Assembly (NCBI RefSeq): GCF_001698205.1
Contig: NZ_CP016591.1
Coordinates: 1,674,001 to 1,738,000 of the forward strand
Direction of reading: 5' to 3'
Length of the DNA: 64,000 nt
Source of the DNA: Tsuneonella dongtanensis
GTDB taxonomy: Bacteria > Pseudomonadota > Alphaproteobacteria > Sphingomonadales > Sphingomonadaceae
Numbering within the stretch: position 1 is the first letter of the stretch; each line of letters opens with the position of its first letter. The notes beneath the pieces were generated by a model, which searched no databases, was not told where the DNA came from, and was given only the letters and a program-made list of their open reading frames with translations. Position numbers and translations under genes: made by a program. Of this stretch, positions 62,411 to 64,000 are shown piece by piece.

Positions 62411-64000
62411 GTGCGAGTGGAGACGTCTCTCATTGCAGGCTTGCTGGTCGCCTCCGCTCCCTTAAGCGCCGAAGACTTCCTCGTTCATTCGCAGGCAGAG
62501 TATGCCGCCGCTGCAAGCAAGGTTCGCGCAGGCGATGCGATCGTGTTGGCGAATGGCGAATGGCGCGACTTCGAGATCGTTCTGTCCGGTCGCGGCACCG
62601 TGGAACGCCCGATCGCCCTTCGCGCCCAATCGGCCGGGAAAGTCGTCCTGACGGGCCGGTCCAACCTGCGGATCGGCGGGCAGTTCATCGTCGTCTCCGA
62701 TCTCGTTTTCCGCGACGGTTACAGTCCGACGGGCGAGGTGTTGTCGTACCGCACCAGCAAGGACGATCCGGCGCACGACAGCCGGATGACCGGGATCGTT
62801 ATCGACGGCTTCAGCAAGCCCGGTCGATACGACGATGACTACTGGATCAGCATGTATGGCCGGAACAACCGGTTCGACCACGGCTATGTTGCCGGCAAGA
62901 CCAACAAGGGCGTGACGCTCGCGGTTCGCCTCGACAGCGAAGGCAGTCGGCAGAACGGTCATCGCATCGACCACAACTACTTCGGCAAGCGGCCGGTGCT
63001 GGGATCGAACGGCGGCGAAACGATCCGGGTGGGGACCAGCCAGTTCTCGATGCACGATTCCGGCACGGTGATCGAAAACAACTACTTCGAGGAATGCGAC
63101 GGAGAGGTCGAGATCGTCTCGATCAAGGCGGGCCGCAACGTGGTGCGGGAGAACGTCTTCGATGCGAGCCAGGGGGCGGTGACGCTGCGCCATGGCGACG
63201 GCAACCTGGTCGAGCGCAACGTGTTCCTCGGCCGCGGGAAGCCGCACACCGGGGGCATTCGCGTCATCAACCGCGATCAGACGGTGCGCGGCAACTACAT
63301 GGAAGGGCTTCGGGGCACCGGGTTCGCCAGTGCGCTGGCGGTCATGAACGGCGTGCCCGATTCCCCCGTCCACCGATACGTCCAGGTCACCAACGCCGTC
63401 ATCGAGTACAACTCGATCTTCGATTCCACACGGATCGCGCTCGCGGCCGGGGCAGATGCCGAACGGTCGGCACCGCCGACGGCGTCGCTGGTCGAGAACA
63501 ATTTGCTCTCAGGGGAGGGCGACGGCCTGTTCGTGACCGTGGATGACGACGTTTCCGGCATCGCGTTTGCAGGCAACGTCGTTCTTGCCGGATCAGCTGC
63601 CGCCGCGGTGCCCCAACTGGACCGGCGCAAAGTTGCGCTCGAACGGGCGGAGAACGGTTTGCTGTATCCCGTCGGCAAGGAGACACCGAACCTTGGTGCG
63701 CCGCGCGACCTGAAGCCGGTGACGCGTGCCGAAGTGGGGCCGGGTTGGTATCCGAAGCCCGTCCCCGCCGTGGAGGAGACGTCTCGCACGGTACGCGTAT
63801 CGGCGGGCCCGGCAGCGCTGGAGCGCGCGATATCGAACGCGCAACCGGGCGATGTCATCGAACTCGCTCCCGGGCGCTATTTCGTCGAGAAGACCCTGGT
63901 TGTGGACCGGGACGTGTCCGTCGTCGGCGCGGCTGGCCCGAACGATGCAGTCATCGCCTTCGCGCGCCCGAGCCTGTTCGAGATCGCGGATGGCGTGGCG
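62411..64000 (+). CDS. PL6 family polysaccharide lyase (alginate lyase/chondroitinase-B type), partial
   Basis: 530 codons to the right edge; C-terminus missing. GTG start and short signal peptide (LIAGLLVASAPLSAEDF). Parallel beta-helix with the PL6 hallmarks NGGETIRVGTSQFS, EIVSIKAGRNVV (catalytic-type Lys), AVTLRHGDGNLVERN (catalytic-type Arg) and GGIRVINRDQTVRGNYMEG. From about residue 460 a second helix domain begins (VSAGPAALERAISNAQPGD), as in two-domain PL6 enzymes such as AlyGC. Degrades alginate or dermatan-type polymer; the context favours alginate. Confidence 0.92.
   Translation, partial: MRVETSLIAGLLVASAPLSAEDFLVHSQAEYAAAASKVRAGDAIVLANGEWRDFEIVLSGRGTVERPIALRAQSAGKVVLTGRSNLRIGGQFIVVSDLVFRDGYSPTGEVLSYRTSKDDPAHDSRMTGIVIDGFSKPGRYDDDYWISMYGRNNRFDHGYVAGKTNKGVTLAVRLDSEGSRQNGHRIDHNYFGKRPVLGSNGGETIRVGTSQFSMHDSGTVIENNYFEECDGEVEIVSIKAGRNVVRENVFDASQGAVTLRHGDGNLVERNVFLGRGKPHTGGIRVINRDQTVRGNYMEGLRGTGFASALAVMNGVPDSPVHRYVQVTNAVIEYNSIFDSTRIALAAGADAERSAPPTASLVENNLLSGEGDGLFVTVDDDVSGIAFAGNVVLAGSAAAAVPQLDRRKVALERAENGLLYPVGKETPNLGAPRDLKPVTRAEVGPGWYPKPVPAVEETSRTVRVSAGPAALERAISNAQPGDVIELAPGRYFVEKTLVVDRDVSVVGAAGPNDAVIAFARPSLFEIADGVA

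Overview
The window is high-GC, densely packed, and looks like the chromosome of an aerobic alphaproteobacterium of the order Sphingomonadales, probably Erythrobacteraceae. The reasons are the many TonB-dependent receptors, the ybgC-tolQRAB-pal block, the hisB-H-A-F-(small gene)-E-HIT order, a single bifunctional RSH protein, an alphaproteobacterial SspB, and the house style of 1- to 8-nt start/stop overlaps. Species cannot be fixed from sequence reading alone.

Layout. 1-7.6 kb: a divergently arranged acyl-CoA catabolic cluster (alcohol dehydrogenase, three acyl-CoA dehydrogenases, two SDRs, a GPH/MFS carrier). 7.7-12.9 kb: a DUF418 membrane protein, a TonB-C-like secreted protein, a prolyl oligopeptidase and an HTH protein. 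13.0-14.1 kb: two small orphan genes lying among hairpin repeats. 14.1-15.8 kb: gmk, a conserved hypothetical and sspB. 15.9-19.7 kb: his operon carrying a 51-residue PEP-CTERM-like gene. 19.8-24.1 kb: Tol-Pal. 24.4-26.3 kb: J-domain protein, SRPBCC protein and an AT-rich orphan. 26.6-30.8 kb: trans-sulfuration enzyme with a structured leader, SLC13 carrier, a secreted protein, and infC with an apparent AUA start. 30.9-44.3 kb: housekeeping and mixed genes (amine oxidase fused to a cNMP domain, pdeM, hemF, P450, GH16, cytochrome bd, rsh, trmL, cyclophilin-like protein, zincin). 44.4 kb: tRNA-Ser(GGA).

From 44.6 kb to the right edge lies a polyuronate (probably alginate-type) utilisation locus. 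Two TonB-dependent receptors would import oligosaccharides. An alginate_lyase-family protein, a PL6-family lyase and a third beta-helix protein would depolymerise them. A TRAP transporter would carry small products across the inner membrane. An RpiB-type isomerase, a KduD-type dehydrogenase and KdgK would convert the 4-deoxy-5-keto uronate to KDG and then KDPG. A LacI-type and a FadR/GntR-type regulator sit in the locus. I see two repeated candidate operators. One has the core TGACACCGGTGTCA and occurs before receptor 1 and in the dctP/hydratase divergent region. The other has the core TTGGTATGAC and occurs before receptor 2 and between the GntR gene and the PL6 gene. They fit the two regulators respectively, by inference.

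The locus combines alginate-type lyases with an isomerase/dehydrogenase route known from pectin and glycosaminoglycan catabolism. It also contains a beta-helix protein and an MhpD-family hydratase whose roles I cannot assign. These are the best candidates for new biochemistry here.
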